Part shown: one piece after another, positions 59,728-64,000 of the stretch | How the letters are laid out: each line of letters starts with the position of its first letter | How positions within the stretch are numbered: the first letter of the stretch is position 1 | Assembly (NCBI GenBank): GCA_963848045.1 | Contig: CAWKCC010000003.1 | Span: forward strand, 62,001 to 126,000 | DNA from: CAVUAT01 sp963848045 | Lineage (GTDB): Bacteria > Actinomycetota > Thermoleophilia > Solirubrobacterales > 70-9 | DNA: 64,000 nucleotides | Direction: 5' to 3' | Notes under the pieces: generated by a model | The model's database searches: none | The model's input: only the letters and a program-made list of their open reading frames with translations | What the model was told of the DNA's origin: nothing | Translations under genes and position numbers: made by a program

Positions 59728-59903
59728 GGCCGCGCAGCATATTGGGGCCCCATGCGGAGCCTCGGCATCTCCCCTCCGCACTCGCTCCCCAGCGCCCCGC
59801 AGGGCTCGTCACGGGATGGTGGCGGGGTCGTGGGGCTATCTTTCTCCGCCTACCTGGAAACCCTGCGGCGCGCTGAGCGCGCGCGGCGAGACGAAAGGCG
59901 CTG

Positions 59904-61088
59904 ATGTCGAAGACGGTCATCCTCTCCACCGCCAGGACCCCGTTCGGGAAGATGGGCGGCGGGCTCGCCTCCCTCGACGCCACCGAGCTGGGCGGCGCGG
60001 CCATAGCGGAGGCGCTCGAGCGCGCCGATGTGGAACCCGACGATGTCGACGAGGTCGTCTTCGGCCAGGTCCTGCAGGCAGGCCAGGGGCAGATCCCCTC
60101 GCGCCAGGCGCAGATCAAGGGAGGCATCCCCAAGGAGGTCCCCTCGGAGACGGTCAACAAGGTCTGCGCCTCGGGCATGCGCACCATCGGGCTCGCCGAT
60201 CAGGCCGTTCGCGCGGGCGACCTCGAGATCGGTGTCACCGGTGGCATGGAATCGATGAGCCAGGCCCCGCACCTGCTCCCGGGCGCCCGCTTCGGCTACC
60301 GCATGGGCCACGTCGAGGCCGTCGATGCGATGGTCCACGATGGCCTCACCAATCCCTTCACCGACAAGCAGATGATCAACGAGGCCAGCGAGGTCTCGAA
60401 CGAGCTCGAGATCACCCGCGCCGACATGGATCGCTGGGCCGAGCGCTCCCACCGGCTCGCGCAGAAGGCGACCGACGAAGGCCTGCTGGCCGATGAGATC
60501 GTCTCGGTCACGGTCAAGGGCCGCAAGGGCGACACCGTCGTCGAGGTCGACGAGGCGATCCGCCCCGACACCACGGTCGAGAGCCTCAGCAAGCTGAAGG
60601 CGATCGGCGGAGACGAGGCCACCCACACTGCGGGTAACGCGCCGGGAGTCAACGACGGCGCCGCGGCCGTGGTGGTCGCCTCGGAGGAGTGGGCTGACGA
60701 GCACGGCAAGAAGCCGATCGCGACGGTGCTGAGCTACGGCCAGGTGGCCGACGACTACGCCTACCTTGCGAGGACCCCGGCGCTGGCGGCCAAGCAGGCG
60801 CTGGAGAAGATCGGCAAGACCCCCGAGAACGTCGACCTCTGGGAGATCAACGAGGCTTTCGCCTCGGTGGCCCTCAACTCCGTGCGGATGCTCGGCGTCG
60901 ACCCCGACAAGGTCAACGTCAACGGCGGCGCAATCGCCCTCGGCCATCCGATCGGTGCCTCGGGTGCCCGCATCGTCGGAGCTCTGGTACACGAGCTCCA
61001 GAGGCGAGGCGGCGGGCTGGGCGTTGCCGCGATCTGCAGCGGCGGCGGCCAGGGCGACGCCATCGTGCTCGAGGTCGACGGGTCCTAG
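59904..61088 (+). CDS. Acetyl-CoA C-acyltransferase (thiolase)
   Basis: A 394-residue thiolase, degradative or biosynthetic. The acyl-accepting Cys88 is in VNKVCASGMRTIGLADQAVR. GVTGGMESMSQAPHLL is a signature, the C-terminal catalytic motifs are ALGHPIGASGARIV (His) and AICSGGGQGDAIVLE (Cys), and VNVNGGAIALGHP is intact. The Shine-Dalgarno GAAAGG is 7 nt before the ATG. A TATCTT near 59836 may be its -10, leaving a leader of about 60 nt. It is 5 nt before the HAD gene, so they are cotranscribed. Confidence 0.95.
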   Translation: MSKTVILSTARTPFGKMGGGLASLDATELGGAAIAEALERADVEPDDVDEVVFGQVLQAGQGQIPSRQAQIKGGIPKEVPSETVNKVCASGMRTIGLADQAVRAGDLEIGVTGGMESMSQAPHLLPGARFGYRMGHVEAVDAMVHDGLTNPFTDKQMINEASEVSNELEITRADMDRWAERSHRLAQKATDEGLLADEIVSVTVKGRKGDTVVEVDEAIRPDTTVESLSKLKAIGGDEATHTAGNAPGVNDGAAAVVVASEEWADEHGKKPIATVLSYGQVADDYAYLARTPALAAKQALEKIGKTPENVDLWEINEAFASVALNSVRMLGVDPDKVNVNGGAIALGHPIGASGARIVGALVHELQRRGGGLGVAAICSGGGQGDAIVLEVDGS

Positions 61089-61093
61089 CGGCG

Positions 61094-61894
61094 GTGCAGC
61101 GCCCGAGAGGCGGGGGCCTGAAGGGCGCGGCCTTCTTCGACCTGGACAAGACCCTGATGGCGGGGTCCAGCGGCATGGTGTTCGCCCGGGTCGCGAGCAA
61201 CCACGGGATCGTCACGCGCCGCCAGCTCGCGCGCTGGGGCCGCGATCACGTCCAATACAGGCTCAGGGGGTCCAGCGACGAGCAGACCCGCGAGCTGCTG
61301 CTCGTCGCCAGGGAGACGTTCAGGGACGTCCCCGAGCGGGAGATCACGCGGCTCGGCCCCGAGGTGCTCGCCGGCATCCTGCCCCGCATCTATCCGGAGA
61401 TGCTCGAGGAGGTCCACGGCCACCAGGACGAGGGCCGGGCCACCTTCATCGTCAGCGCCGCCGGCAACGAGCTGGTCGCGCAGCTCGCCTCGGTGCTGGG
61501 AATGGAGGGAGGGATCGGCACCAGCTACGCGGTCGGCCCGGACGGCCGCTACACCGGCGAGCTCGAGGGCCCCTTCGTCTACGGCGAGGGCAAGGTCGAG
61601 GCGATGCGCCGCTTCGCCGACGAGCACCAGATCGACATGGAGGCCTCCTTCGCCTACTCGGACTCGGCCAGTGACCTGCCGATGCTGCGCTCCGTCGGCA
61701 ACCCCGTCGTCGTCAATCCCGATCCCGAGCTGGCGGCGCTAGCGCGCGAACAGGGCTGGCGCGTGCTCAAGTTCGAGCGCCTCGGCCGCCGCATGGCGAT
61801 AGCGGCGGGCACGGCGCTCGCCGCGCTCGGCGGAGCGCTGTTGGCCTCCCGCCGGCGCGCGCCGGCGGGCCGCAGCCTCCCGCGCCGCCGCTAG
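61094..61894 (+). CDS. HAD-IB family hydrolase
   Basis: A 266-residue phosphatase. GAAFFDLDKTLMAGSSG is motif I with the nucleophile Asp, ATFIVSAAGNELVAQLA gives motif II, and FAYSDSASDLPMLRSVGNPV supplies motifs III-IV. Relatives dephosphorylate phosphoserine or lipid phosphates. The C-terminus has a hydrophobic segment (MAIAAGTALAALGGALLA) and a basic tail, so it may be membrane-anchored. It starts with GTG. The 5' end is 5 nt after the thiolase stop. Confidence 0.9.
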   Translation: MQRPRGGGLKGAAFFDLDKTLMAGSSGMVFARVASNHGIVTRRQLARWGRDHVQYRLRGSSDEQTRELLLVARETFRDVPEREITRLGPEVLAGILPRIYPEMLEEVHGHQDEGRATFIVSAAGNELVAQLASVLGMEGGIGTSYAVGPDGRYTGELEGPFVYGEGKVEAMRRFADEHQIDMEASFAYSDSASDLPMLRSVGNPVVVNPDPELAALAREQGWRVLKFERLGRRMAIAAGTALAALGGALLASRRRAPAGRSLPRRR

Positions 61895-61938
61895 CCGCGC
61901 CGCAGGGCGACCCGCGCCACGGCCTTAGACTCCCGCTG

Positions 61939-63564
<1,626 letters not shown>

Positions 63565-63569
63565 GCGAG

Positions 63570-63599
63570 CGAAGGGGCCGGCGAGCGCCGGCCCCTTCG
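63570..63599 (+). terminator. Strong terminator hairpin after the mutase gene
   Basis: CGAAGGGGCCGGC (63570-63582) and GCCGGCCCCTTCG (63587-63599) form a 13-bp stem with loop GAGC, 5 nt after the stop. It has the same style as the hairpin after the first pilin gene (28029-28060), both with GAAGGG. Confidence 0.85.
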
Positions 63600-63654
63600 T
63601 CGGAGACGCCTACGCGAGCGTCGGCCCGCGCATGACCCGCCGAACTCGATCCAG

Positions 63655-64000
63655 CTAGCCCGGTGAGCCGATCACCTTTCGCGAGACCGCGCAGATCACG
63701 TTTGTGATCATGGTTTGGTTGGCGTTGGTGAGGGCGTGGGCGGTCCATCCGTTCGCCGTCGGATAGCTGTCGACGACGAAGTAGGCAGTTGCCATGTTGG
63801 TCGGGTGCACCCCACCGCCGATCGGCTTGGTGCCTTTGGGGCAGGTCACGCTCAAAGTGGTGAGCGCACTGGTGACTGTCTGGCTGTTCGTCGCGTAGTA
63901 GAGCTTGCCGACGCCGACCGTCTTGTCCTTGGCCTTCCCGTTGAGGGCGCCCAGGCCGAGCTTCTTGGCCGCGACCGCGGTGCCCGTCATGGCGACGATC
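63655..64000 (-). CDS. Secreted CPKG-family protein, 5' end beyond the window
   Basis: The reading frame continues past the right edge. An ATG at 63990 is probably internal, since MTGTAVAAKKLG looks like the end of a signal or anchor segment. The visible mature part has VTCPKGTKPIGGGVHPTNM and ends with two Ile-Cys-Ala and Ser-Pro-Gly residues. This is the same Cys-Pro-Lys-Gly/Gly-Gly module type as in the protein at 46036. Function unknown. Confidence 0.7.
   Translation of the reverse strand, partial: IVAMTGTAVAAKKLGLGALNGKAKDKTVGVGKLYYATNSQTVTSALTTLSVTCPKGTKPIGGGVHPTNMATAYFVVDSYPTANGWTAHALTNANQTMITNVICAVSRKVIGSPG

Overview
The window is a high-GC actinobacterial chromosome segment, densely coded on both strands, with no tRNA, rRNA, IS element, prophage or CRISPR array that I can recognise. 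The best-fitting organism is a monoderm, aerobic member of the deep-branching Actinobacteria, probably Thermoleophilia (Solirubrobacterales or Gaiellales). This is an inference from the combination of F420-dependent LLM-type oxidoreductases, ergothioneine genes, a mycobacteria-like Rv3030-Rv3031-Rv3032 gene order, paired ArsA ATPases, and a complete type IV pilus locus without an outer-membrane secretin. No marker gene here allows a firm assignment.

Layout. 1-9 kb: 5' part of a cation P-type ATPase, an LLM oxidoreductase, an ABC-2 exporter, the three-gene proton-translocating transhydrogenase (pntAA-pntAB-pntB), a LapA-like protein, a TadE-like fusion protein and an SDR. 9-18 kb: egtB-egtD, a carotenoid oxygenase, a broken RTX-like gene, a second LLM oxidoreductase, glpX, an NAD(P)-binding protein and a YihY operon. 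18.3-19.6 kb: the principal-type sigma factor behind a long AT-richer leader. 19.7-37.2 kb: a large type IV pilus locus (pilT1, a thioredoxin-fold-like protein, pilB, pilT2, pilC, c-di-GMP riboswitch, three pilins, three minor pilins, pilD, pilM, pilN, pilO, a PilP-position protein). 37.3-44.4 kb: an HxlR regulator, a large unknown protein, an ArsA pair, and ParA coupled to an N-terminally extended FtsZ. 44.4-50 kb: gamma-glutamyltransferase, a secreted protein, a LON-domain protein and DipZ. 49.8-55.1 kb: methyltransferase-GH57-GT4 cluster resembling the mycobacterial methylglucose lipopolysaccharide locus, with a hexapeptide acyltransferase. 55.2-63.6 kb: acyl-CoA metabolism (MeaB, acyl-CoA dehydrogenase, SCP2-like protein, thiolase, and a coenzyme-B12 mutase with isobutyryl-CoA-mutase-type residues). 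The right edge holds a partial secreted protein.

The most striking non-coding feature is a recurrent TANNNT hexamer 6-8 nt (at most 10) upstream of start codons at about 20 loci, many in divergent pairs. This looks like a genome-wide style of leaderless transcription from compact bidirectional promoters. It corrects several starts, exposes an apparent AUC start for egtB, and makes sense of two tandem duplications at the pntAA and glpX 5' ends. Convergent genes often share one CTAG as both stop codons. The pilus locus appears to be controlled at the pilin mRNA by cyclic di-GMP.
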